Shown here piece by piece: positions 11,867 through 22,276 of a stretch of 64,000 nucleotides of DNA. The DNA is taken from the NCBI GenBank assembly GCA_001630475.1, contig KV419421.1, positions 70,916 to 134,915 on the forward strand, written 5' to 3'. The DNA comes from Sistotremastrum niveocremeum HHB9708 (taxonomy: Eukaryota > Basidiomycota > Agaricomycetes > Sistotremastrales > Sistotremastraceae). A model generated the notes under the pieces. That model did no database searches, was not told the DNA's origin, and saw nothing but the letters and a program-made list of their open reading frames with translations. Position numbers and translations under genes: made by a program. The stretch's first letter is position 1. Each line of letters starts with the position of its first letter.

Positions 11867-12168
11867 TAGAAGAAAGAGCGCTGGGACCACGACAATGCCT
11901 CACTTCAATGGGCTAGATCTTCTGGAAGCAAGTCATTGATAGATCACATCTTAACGCTGCTCTCTAGAATCTGGGAGGCTTTCAGCACTAACGCTGTACT
12001 ATATGACATTAGTACGGTATGTGCTTGCTGAGCCTTGCTCTCCTGGCAGAAATAATGATAACGTCGGCTGACTAAGCCATCATCCTGCTAGTCGCCACCA
12101 CCGTCAACGCAGGTCATTTTCCGTCCTGTTATACCATCGTCAATACCATATAGCCTTCTAATTTCAAA

Positions 12169-13309
12169 ATGTTCTCCTTCATTCGTTTTGCCACGACACC
12201 GACCCAAAGAGACATCAGCCTTGCAAGGATCGAACCGCCTCTCCTCGTTCCCGTCGTCGCACTCCAAGCCACCGATCATTTTATCTCTCGCCCAGCACCA
12301 AACCGAGTCTTACCCGACATTTTCGACAACCCAATACTCTCTTTTTGTCTTATGTATTTCTTCGGAGTCCTCACTGGGATAGCAGTCACTTCACTCTCTC
12401 GTACGGGCTATGATGCAAACCCCTCGATACTACCTACGAACAGAGTTCTCGAACCTCTGGAAAAGAAGACATGGTCATCATGCTGGGTCTCCCTTCGATG
12501 TTACCCGAGGAGTGTAGCGCGGATGTCGTGGAGTCTAGCTCTCCGGTTGACGTTGACAGGCTGTGCCCATACCAGTCAACTCCTACGATCAGCACCACCC
12601 GTCTCAGGCAATGTTCCATCGCACTTTTGGGCTTTTATTCGATTCTCCGTGACGAAGGCACACCTCACGCACGAACTGCCCTATAATCCGAAAGCGACAC
12701 GGAAAGCCATTGAATACTGGTTATCATACATCCTTTCTCCGGCTATAAAAGTTTCCGGTACGTCCTGCTTCATTATATATTTCTCGTCTGTCACCTGCCG
12801 ATGCTGATGATCCCTCAGGTCTCGCGACTCTTTGCGGAGTACAACCGAACATTCATAACGATATAACTCCCTCTAGTTCAAACTCGTCCTCATCCACGCT
12901 CGTCGAATCGACTCCTGCTTCGAGTCCCCCAAAATCGCTCAGACGTCGCCCATCGAAATCGTTCATCCCTTCCACTAAGCTAGCATCCGAGAAAACTTGG
13001 GAGATATATGCGTTCCGCCGGGGACAACGAACATCTCTTTTGTCACAAGCACACTACTTCTATTTAGAGCCCATCATCGAAGAACGAAATCGACAGACCC
13101 GACTCGCCGATGCGATGAAAAATCCGCCTATCTCTCTTACACGAAGGCTCTCGAGAAAGCGTGCGCCTAGCGTCAGTATTGTCAGAGGGGTCAAACCGAA
13201 GCCGATCTATGCTCCCGCCTATTCCAAGGAGACGAGTTTGAGTTGGTTGAGCGAGACAATCCATGACAGGATTTCCAGCTCGTCCACTGGAGATCGTCTA
13301 GTTGAGTAA
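12169..13309 (+). CDS. Hypothetical protein, splicing of 5' part unresolved
   Basis: The last exon, 12819-13309, is well supported. It follows an intron at 12758-12818 (GTACGT...CCTCAG) and joins in frame after SYILSPAIKVS. It is Ser/Pro/Arg-rich (SLRRRPSKSFIPS) and ends STGDRLVE. An open frame runs upstream to an ATG at 12169 and includes a hydrophobic stretch (ILSFCLMYFFGVLTGIAV) that could span a membrane. Between 12470 and 12690 a second frame is equally open, so one more intron may be present. I do not recognise the family. It lies between cdc37 and the bbc1-like gene. Confidence 0.45.
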
Positions 13310-13645
13310 GCGAAGATCTCCATTCATTCGAACCGAATTACATGTACGAATATCACATTTACACGAGTATATACGACGCGAAACTCGAAGAATGTAATGT
13401 TATCAATCACAGTTCTGCGTGTCCAGAGATTCAGAGCAATTGGACGCGCCTTTGAACACGATCTGCGTGAACTGCTCTAAAGGAAGCTTTGCCCAACAGA
13501 GGAAAAGACGGCGTTTGAGACTCCGATCAGTCAGGCACCCCTCTCCTGACCTCGCACGAACCTCAAGGCATTGGTCAATTCAACAATCTCCTTCAATTTG
13601 TCTAATCCAATATTCACTTCATTTACTTCTAGATCCAAATTTTCA

Positions 13646-16600
13646 ATGTCTGATAACACCCCTCCGAAACCGAAACCTGGGTCGCTACGCGACAGGATCG
13701 CGGCCTTCGAACAGAAACCGGCCGCGAACACAGAGCCATCTCATGCTCTTCCTCGACCTAAGCCAGCGGGTGTCGCTCGAGAATGGAAACCCAAGCCTCT
13801 CACTCCCCCTGCGTCGCCTGGAAATGCAGCTGCAGCCGAAGAACGGAAGACGACGGGCACAATGAGCGCCAGCGACGCGAAGGAGAGTATTGGGAAGGGT
13901 GTCAGTTTGAAGGAGCGTATGGCAGCTTTACAAGGGAAAGGCGCGTTTGGAGCGGGACCAGCTTTGCCTCCACCGATTCCCTCGTCGGGACCTAAGCCTA
14001 CTTGGAAGAAGCCTACTCCGACTTCTCCTCCCGAGGGCACAGCGGAAGCGCCAGTCCAACCCTCAGACCAGCAGCCAGAAGAGGATAAGGAGGCAGCTTC
14101 TGACGACAATCCTCCTGTGGCCGAAGAAGCCCATGATGCTCCTCCTGCATCCAGTGAAGAAGCTGACGAGCAAGAGAAGAGTCCCGAAGAGGAAGAGAGA
14201 GAAAGGCGAGCAGCTATCGCTGCGCGTATGGCTCGTTTAGGAGGAGCAAGACTTGGAATGGGTCCTCCCGTTTTTGGGATCAAACCTAATGTCCCCAAGA
14301 AACCAGTTGAATCTGAACTCCCGAAACCCAGCGACGATATTCCCGCAGAGCAACCTGACCCATCTCTCTCTGAAGCGCTTGACAACCATACTCCTGTCAC
14401 GCTGACAGCAGAGTTGCCCCCAGGTGCGTGCGCTCTGACGTGCAAGCCATCATCTAACAGAGTTTTTATAGCCCCTGTCGCCGAAGACGCACCACAACAT
14501 GGAGAGAAGTCTGTCGATCTCAAAGGTGAACCAACTCAGCCTCGATTGAGCAGATATTGACGTGAAGCAGATCCCCAATTGACAGTCCCTCTCCCTCCTC
14601 CCGTCGCTCCTTCATTGCCTTCCCCACCCGAAGATGTCACGTCGCCGTCGGACTCCGTACGGTCTGCAGGCTCAGGTTCCAGTGCCAACCTCCTGGTTGG
14701 ACCTAAACGCGCTGGACCTCCCCGCAAGAAGAAAGCTGCGGTTACTCCCCAGGTCGAGGTGCCTCCTGAACCCGAGGCTTCCTCTGCTCAAGACGTCCAA
14801 GTGATCTCACCATCTGAAGAGGCGGTAGCTGAAGCTGCGAGCATTGCTTTGCCTCCCTCTCGCAAACCTACTCTGGATGAGCACCCTGTCGCTACCCCGG
14901 GAATACCTGCCCCGGTCGCTGATGAACCGGAGACCACCATTGCTGAGGCCGAGCGAGACGATCCGAGCGAGGAGAAGCACTTTGACGTTGAGACTAAAGA
15001 GTCTGGAGGAGTACCACCGGCTCAAGAAGCGAAAGCTGACGAACTTGACGTCGAAGGCGATCAAGGTAAGGTGGATTCCCTTTGAAGAAGGATACGTCTC
15101 CTGTTATTCCCATTATTCCCCAATCCCAAATTATCTTGTAAATGCACATTCTGAAATTCAACTTGTTTCAATAGATTCACTACGAGAAGACGACACGCGT
15201 TCTATGCCCCAGTCTCAAGAAATCGACGAGGATTCGCCTGAAGACGAAGACGATCATCACAACGAACGAGAATCGTCTGTCCCTCTCACAGAGGACAGTG
15301 CGGCCGAGTTGCCTCCGAGATCAATCACGCCTACATCCGACTCTGTCAGAGGGTCAGTGATGGATGAAGACGAAGACGAGCATGAAGACTATGGTCAGGC
15401 AGGACCCGTTGAGATGGAACGTGATCCGACAATGCGCGTCTCCGGTTATGAAGGATTGGGAGTTCTGGATACCGAACCTGTTCCTGACAATCGGGACGAT
15501 GTGGACGAGGATGAGCTACTGACCCCGAAGGGAGAGAAGAGGGAGGATGAATCAGTGGCCCATGGCTGTGAGTATTCAAAGTTGACTGTGCGGATATCAA
15601 GTTCATCAAATGACCTTAGTGATACCCTCTGATGCTCGATTCTCTGGAGTCACAATTCCCAACCATACAGGTAAATACTTTTCACGCTGGCTTGCAACGT
15701 TCATGTCCTAACACGTCACCTGAAGACCCAATAGCTGAGAGAAACGATGCACTTCCCGAGACTGAAGATGTTGGGAAACCTGAAGAACCTCACCCGCCGG
15801 CCGATGAAGAGGAAGACGAGACCGCCCGGAAGAAAAGAATCGCTGAACGACTGGCGAGAATGGGTGGTTTCAATCCTTTTGGCGCTCCTCCCAAAGTTCC
15901 AAATAGTGTGATCCCTCCGCCTACATCGTCAATGACATTCAAAGATCGAGACATCGCCGTTTCACCGAAACAAGGTAAATAAACTTTGACTTGCTACAGT
16001 TGCCTATCCTGATAATGCGTCCGTTTCGGCAGTCACCGACCAATCGGAGAATGTTGTCCAGGCTGACGAAAGTGAGGCACCTGCACCTCCTCCACGAGGA
16101 CACGAGGCTGCCACGCCAGATGCGGAAGGCTCTCAAGATGATGAAGAGCAAGGGGACGACCCAGGTGCGGAGTCAGACATCCCTCCCGTCGTTATACGCC
16201 CTACAACTGGTCTTTCCACTGAACCTAAATTTGCGCCACCCGAATCTCATTGGACCGACGACGAAGACGAGCAAAGCGAAGGAGACGAAGAAGAAATGCC
16301 ACCTCCACGAATCACCAGACCCATACCAGCGATCCCTCCTGCTGCTCATAACATGAATGGGATCGAGGCTACAATGGAGCAGCCATCTCCACCTGCTCCT
16401 ACGAGAAAACCTATTCCTACTCCTTCCACCAGTGATGCAGTTCCGCCCCTAGGTAATTCCAGCGATTCTTCAAATGAACAGCGCGTGGCATCGCCAGTCG
16501 CACGTTCAGTCTCCCCTCGACGAAAGTCTCCTCCAGCGCCAATAGTACCTCCTGATTCTAGTCAAGACGAGCCCACAAGTCCAAGTAGCCCCGTAAATGC

Positions 16601-18925
16601 AGCCGTTCGTGCCGCTTCTCCCAGGAGATCGATTCCTCGGCCGCCGGTTCCTTCCACCGACCTCGTACGCCAACAGAGTCGTTCAATAAGCCCGTCAGCG
16701 AGGGTGTCATCTCCCAGAAGATCTATACCTGCAGCACCGAAGCCTTTGATCGTTGACGAACCAACGAAGTCGCCCAGCAGCCCTAAGTTTTCGCGATCGC
16801 CAGAGCGCCAAGATTCGCCTCCTGCCACTCCACGGGACACTGTGCCTCGACGTAAGTATTCTCATATTGTGCACAAAAATATTCACCGAAGCACTATGCA
16901 GGCCCAAGCAGCCCGGATACGCCTCCGAAGCGAACTTTCATACACAAGCCTGGCTTCTCCATCGACCTTCCTCACCTCGCTCCGGAAGCTCCAAATCGAG
17001 AGGAGTCTGCCATTGGAAAACTGACTCCAGAAGAGGAGCTAATGGAAGAGGAAGACACAGGTTAGGATGATTGCGTTGCGATTGCTCTTGTCCCGCTGAA
17101 TTTCATCGCAGATCCGATTGACCCAACGTTTATCTCTTCCAAAGTATCGGCGCCACCGACCCCTTCTCAAGGCTCTTTCCCAGCACGGTCCGCATCACCC
17201 CCTCGGGCGTCACAGTTGGAACCAGATGAAACTGCCGCGGCATCCACTGAAGATGCCGAGGGCAGTCGTCGGCGAACCCTCGCAGAACGAATGGCCCGGC
17301 TAGGGGGAGTGAAATTTGGAGCATTACCTCCTGTACCCCAGAAGCGAGCTACTGTTTCAATTCCAGAGGATAGTACTCACCTTGCGCTGTCTGACCCGGA
17401 GTCCGAGGTGCAGCCGGAAGAAGAGACCGTCATGTCTGAGGAAGATGAACGAGAACGGAGACGAGCTATCGCAGCACGACTTGCTTCGAAGCATGGCGTT
17501 GGGATGGGAATGTTGCAAACACCATTGGCTCCTCAACTCCCGTCCATCGCGAGCCCACCTGCCGCTGTTTCACCTAGAACCCCTGTTCCACCTCCGCCGC
17601 CCTCAGCTATCCCACCCAAAGTACCCGTTACTTCTAAACCCTCTGCACCGCCTCCGCCACCGGTAACTGCAGAGCATGACTCGGAATCCGATCTGCTAAG
17701 TCTGTGGTCAGAAGGCAATCAACCGGACAGTGAGATTGAAGAGATCAACTTCGAGGAGGCCGAGGATGGCGACGACCCTGAGGAACAAAGTGAAGATGTT
17801 CCACCGCCTGTTCCTAATCGCACTGGACGACCAGCAGTCCCTGTCGCCTCGCCCCCAGTTGTCGTTCGGCCGACAACCATATCTCCTCCAGCCCCTCCAT
17901 CGCGCCCTCCGCCTCCTCCTGCGAATAAAGACTTCAGGCCCAGTATGGAGAGCAGTCGCACATCTCCTACTTTGAGAGACGTACCCGCCCCTGCTTCTGA
18001 CTTTGTAATGGTAGAAGATGAAGCCCTGCCGACTCCTCCACCTCGTAGTTCCAGGAGCTCACATATCAGCCGATCATTGGCGCCTCCCTCTCGTATGTCC
18101 GATAATGAGACGGGCACAATCGCATCATCGCAATGGGAGCTTCCCTCTATACCTAGTGGGTCACTGGACCTCTCTCCTGCGGATGTTGACATGAGTTTGT
18201 CAACGTCGACTCACTGGTCCGAAGATTCAACCTCTTATGGAGCTGTCCAAGAGAGTGGCACTGTGCGGGGTTCATCATCAGCGGCACCTCAAGGACTTTC
18301 ACGCTCCCGTTCGATCGCTTCACGCCCTCAACCATCTGCCGACGATCTTATGGCAATATGGGGCAAAGTCGGCACTCAAATACTGTCAGTCTCAAATGCT
18401 CTCTATGCCAGTTCCAAGTCTGCGCTCATCGGTGATGGGTCATTTGAAGGGTTCGTTGACAGTGTCTTGTCAAACGTGCCTTCTGCGGCCTCGCCTTCTG
18501 AGCCGTTTGTCTATGGACATCTTGTTTACTCCCAAACGATCAGCTCCGTTACACGGCGAGTCAGTGATATAATGCCGGGCGATGTGGTCGTTCTTGAGGA
18601 CTGCCATTTCCATGGACGAAAGGGGTTACAAACATATAATACCCGCATTGGAAAGAATGATCAACCAGCCTGTGGCATTATCAACGAATATGAGCAAAAG
18701 AAGCACAAGTTGAGGGTCTATCAGGCGAATCAACGTGTGGGGAATCAAGTAGGTCATGGTATCAACGTCAGGATATCAGAACTGATCAGTGACTCCTCTA
18801 GACTGTTGAGCTAGCAAGCTATCGCCTAAATGACTTAAAAGCAGGGACAGTCAAGGTTCGTTTTGTTGTACTTTCAGCTGACTGATACTCATGTCTGCTA
18901 GATCTATCGCGTCGCAGAAGCATAA
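13646..18925 (+). CDS. bbc1: Bbc1/Mti1-like actin patch protein (1567 aa)
   Basis: Eleven exons: 13646-14423, 14472-14525, 14571-15065, 15175-15567, 15620-15670, 15735-15974, 16033-16851, 16902-17060, 17112-18748, 18802-18855, 18902-18925. The sum is exactly 1568 codons. Most of the protein is disordered, acidic and proline-rich (poly-Pro runs near 1130-1290), as expected for a ligand of SH3 and actin-nucleation proteins. A basic motif close to RRAAIAARMARLGG recurs near residues 190, 620, 1048 and 1107. The C-terminal ~160 residues (from DDLMAIWGKVGTQIL) fold-match from memory to the Bbc1/Aim3 C-terminal cysteine-protease-fold domain, ending TVKIYRVAEA. Yeast Bbc1 restrains Las17/WASP at endocytic patches. 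No SH3 domain is visible at this N-terminus, unlike yeast. The first ATG starts MSDNTPPKPKPGSLRDRIAA. Confidence 0.85.
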
Positions 18926-19243
18926 TATATACCCCAAGATGCAGGCTGGATTAATCAATATTATATTCGCTCTTTTTACAATGCTATTCTCCATTCAACC
19001 CTATACGCCATCTATGTTACACAAGGACGGAGCCTTCGAACATCTGTAATAATATATCATCTCATTGCCACCAGTAAATAGGCAAAATCTGAGTCGGGTG
19101 AGAAAACAACGCTGGAAGTCCGTGAGGGACGGCATGGATGAGGTTTCCTGTTCAGTCCATTTCTATAGCGTCAACAGCCATATCGGAAGACAGCACTCGG
19201 ACAAAAAAGGGCTTACACGCAATACTTGTTGACCTTGTCTAGA
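18926..19243. other. Convergent 3' intergenic region
   Basis: About 320 bp between the bbc1-like stop and the TRIR-like stop. It is AT-rich with a TATTATATTC stretch near 18959 and shows no gene. Confidence 0.5.
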
Positions 19244-19878
19244 CTACTTGATAAGTGGCCTGACACCGGCACCGACGTCTTTGAGGCTTTTGTGCTCGGT
19301 GTAGAGTTTGACATCTTGCTCATATTTGGCTATTTCGGATGAGAAAAGATATTCTGAGTAGACGATTATCAGACTTACTGGGTGGCTTTTCAACCTCCGA
19401 TTTTGATTTCTTCGCAGCAGGTTCTTCGGGGGTAGTGGTCTCGGTCTCGGTAGTTGGAGCAGGACGCTTGCCTCTTCGTTTCTGTTCTAACCATAAGCCG
19501 CGATCAATACTGGCAAGGAAGATTTACTCACAAAGCGCTCATCAAAGTTACGTTTCCTGATCACGATCGAAGTGTAAGACATCATGAAACGCTCTAGGAT
19601 AGTGAGCCCACCTCAAAAGCATCTCCTCCTGTTTCTTCTTCTCTTCTTCTTCCTGTTACGGACATCTTGATATTTAGCAAATTTGTTCAGGATACAAAGG
19701 ACAGACACAAATGAATCACCCTCTTGGTGCGATAGAGCCGATCCAAGAATGAGCCATCGTTCGAGAAAACATTAATTGGCTTGGGCTTGTGAGGCGCCGA
19801 AGAAGAAGACGGGGCAGGGGAAGGAGAGTGAGTCGTGGCTGGACTTGCAGAACGTTGAGGGGTTGGAACAGAGGACAT
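19244..19878 (-). CDS. TRIR: TRIR/C19orf43-like small protein (137 aa)
   Basis: Five exons, 5' to 3': 19720-19878, 19612-19652, 19532-19556, 19379-19481, 19244-19329. All junctions are GT-AG and the sum is 138 codons. After a Ser/Pro-rich N-terminus comes KPINVFSNDGSFLDRLYR, then a charged helix (EEEEKKKQEEMLLRKRNFDE), a basic segment (KRRGKRP, AAKKSKSE) and the end KYEQDVKLYTEHKS...VRPLIK. From memory, human TRIR has the same order: a 'LFANDGSFLE' box, a Glu/Arg helix, KKQK, and 'KYMAEVKKYK...TRPLVK'. TRIR was reported as a telomerase-RNA-interacting RNase; whether that holds in fungi is unknown. Two exons are only 25 and 41 nt. The start chosen is the first true ATG. An open frame upstream might add another exon. 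Confidence 0.75.
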
Positions 19879-20150
19879 GGCAGGAGAGAACGAGCTCGAC
19901 GGCAACCGGAAAATATGTCTGGTCGTTCTGGATAGTTCGATCCGTTATCTCCGAATTAAGGTACACTTCCTTCAACTTCAACAACTCGTCTTGCGGTAAT
20001 GCTGTCTCAGGCTGCCTGGTCTCTGCAAGTGCTCCGTTTGAGAAGAGAGCCTCTGAGGGAGAATATTGGAATGGAGACTTTTCAACTCGAGGCCGAAACT
20101 CTGCAAGAGTCTTCAAGTCCAAGTTCTCGTCCGAGTCGTTCTGAAAAATA
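19879..20150 (-). other. Exon-like open frame upstream of the TRIR-like gene
   Basis: On the minus strand an open frame follows a strong acceptor (TTATTTTTCAG). It reads NDSDENLDLKTLAEFRP and continues to about 19890 in a different frame from the TRIR-like exon 1. Composition looks coding, but I found no intron of normal size that joins it to the TRIR-like frame. It could be a 5' exon of that gene, part of a separate short gene, or chance. Confidence 0.3.
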
Positions 20151-20391
20151 AATTCATCGGTTCACGAGGCGTCGACAAAAGGGACCCATCTACACTGGAC
20201 ACGGACTAGGACTGTCAACATGCTCATGCCTTGCAGACTCAAGGGTTTCGCTGTGATCTTATCAGACTGCGGATGAAAATGATACCGATGCTAGCTGCTG
20301 GGCGCCTAAAGAGCTAGACTACTCAGTACTGTTGACAATCTGAAGATCTATGGCGCCTGCATTTCTTAGAACACGCCACAACGAAGTTCTA

Positions 20392-20760
20392 TCAAAGCTG
20401 CGCGCCTCGCCTGAGAACCATAGGTCTCGGCTGCTCGGCAGTTCCTCGTTCCTGGAAAATTTGAACCCGCTTTTTCGTCAACTCAAGTGCACGAATGCGG
20501 TGCACGTCTAAACATGCTCCATCATCATCCTCGACACCTCGATTTGATGCCGCAGAAATGATGAAAAATTTCCGATCATGCCATGTGGCAGAGCAGCGTC
20601 CTTGAATTTTATGCCTCGGCATCACCTCGTGGACTTGCCTCTTACGCTCGGAATCGGACGTCTTGTACTTTAAGTACTCTATCCATCGCACACGGACGCA
20701 CTCTTTGCAGTGCTTCGTGACAGTCTCACGTGCATGTGTGGCACTGCATCAGGCTCAAAT
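20392..20760 (-). CDS. Hypothetical open frame (about 99-120 codons)
   Basis: An ATG at 20691 opens 99 codons ending RRGAQL. The same frame stays open upstream of that ATG to about 20758 (HARETVTKHCKECVRVRW). It is rich in Arg/Lys/Glu, with LELTKKRVQIFQERG near the end. No domain is recognised and no introns are needed. It may be a short gene or the remnant of a longer one. Confidence 0.25.
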
Positions 20761-21254
20761 CAACTACCCTTAACTAAAATTGTCGGCCACGAAAGACTCT
20801 TTGGGATACAGTACTGGCGATCCCACGAGCCAGATCGCCTTCCTCCAGAACTAACCAGACGCGGATTGGACCTGACGTCGTGAGTGCGTCAACTTCCTTC
20901 ACAACCTTCGATCAGCGGTGCTCATTGTTGAATGAAGAGCTAGTTAGTATTCACGTGGAGGCCCGGATCATACATTGTGCCATTCTTTCTCAATTCTCAC
21001 AAGTGACGACCAGCTAAACTTGAGGCAGTATCGTTCTTGTGCGTTCTGAACCACGATATTGATTGTGCCTATCCGATCGAGCGTGACCATGGACGACAAA
21101 TCGGATCTTCTTTGATCCCAGTATCAAGAATTCAGGAATCCTACGGGTATCCGCGTCTATCATACTACGGACGGTAAGTCGCGTAAGTGTAAATCTGAAA
21201 TTCCCAATAATAATCCGTACCCTTTAAAAGGACGACGGCTATGAGCCCAATCCA
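20761..21254. other. Upstream region of the bHLH-like gene
   Basis: No gene is supported. A possible intron at 21175-21233 (GTAAGT...AAAAG) could place an extra 5' exon or a leader intron ahead of the ATG at 21255, but the upstream frame cannot be fixed. Confidence 0.35.
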
Positions 21255-22090
21255 ATGGATCCCTCTCGAAGTCTCCGACCGCTTTATCGCGAGCCCGCAG
21301 CTGATACTGGAGAGAGATCCCAGTCACCCCCGAGGTTCATTGGAGATTTTCATGACGCTGTCTCCACCGGCCCGGCAGAGATAGCCTATCTTCTCCCGAG
21401 CTATGATAATGCCGGTCCGCCTGAGGATGACCAAATCCGTCTTCTTCCCCAGCAACATTACGATGTTTCGCCCGGTTCGTCCTATAACTTTCATGGCGAT
21501 ATTAAAATCTAACCAGGCCCTTTTAGACATGATGGATTTTCATGACCATTCTCATACGCACACATCTTCCTCATCCGCGTCTACCGTGGAAGACCCGGGT
21601 CCTTCGATTCAGACTGCGACAAGGGGAAGAGGTAGACCGAGGCGGTTTCAAATCGAAAGGAGATGCAAGGATAGGCGAAATGACTCTCTCAACCGCGTGA
21701 AGGACCAATTGAAAGTACGCGGGTACCCAACCGAGAGAACCGATGGCACTCAAGCTAATGTGATGTATAAAGCCGCAGATATTATGAGGTAAGTCCTTTG
21801 GCCATCCGAAGTCTTCCGCTCACTAACTTGTCAACAGACAAGAACGGATGCTACTGGCGTATGTTATCTTTTCTAGTCATCAAAATGTAATCTGATTGTG
21901 ATATTTCCCCAGCTCACAGCAGCAGGATGTTCAAAGGCTCCGTGGTGAGTTGAACTTCATGGAGAGGAGAATGCGTGGGACTATGACTTTACCCATGATA
22001 CACGAATATGACGAGATGACTGGGCTGCATGAAGATAATGCCTTCCATCCCGACTCGCTTCCATCACACAGCTCACATGCGACGGGGTAG
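21255..22090 (+). CDS. bHLH-zip-like transcription factor (226 aa)
   Basis: Exons 21255-21474, 21527-21788, 21838-21858 and 21913-22090, all GT-AG, totalling 227 codons. After an acidic, disordered N-terminus comes an AT-hook-like GRGRPRR and a basic stretch RRCKDRRNDSLNRVKDQL. This looks like the basic region and first helix of a bHLH domain. Then follow a loop (VRGYPTERTDGTQ), a second helix (ANVMYKAADIMRQERMLL) and a heptad-like segment (DVQRLRGELNFMERRM). The usual Glu of E-box-binding bHLH proteins is not obvious, so DNA specificity is unclear. A 21-nt exon lies in helix 2. The start at MDPSRSL is the first ATG of the open frame. Assignment is by pattern, not by a database match. Confidence 0.6.
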
Positions 22091-22276
22091 ACTGATGACA
22101 ATTCTGCTTTTGATGATTCAATATTTATAAGTGAGGATAAATTATGTGTGCTTGTAATTTATTGAGGCTACCGCTATCTATTATATGACATATTTATCTC
22201 TATGCGTTCTAAGGTGACCGAGGAATAAATGGAGATGTGCATGGCCAACCAACTGATATATGTGTTTGACATATGA

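Noticed and set aside
13741-14523. Long minus-strand open frame opposite the bbc1-like exon 1
   Set aside because: A shadow of a strongly biased Pro/Ala/Glu-rich coding exon; the plus strand has splice support and a recognised C-terminal domain.
15975-15999. A 25-bp intron in the bbc1-like gene (acceptor TGCTACAG)
   Set aside because: Too short to splice. The acceptor at 16031-16032 gives a 58-bp intron in the same phase.
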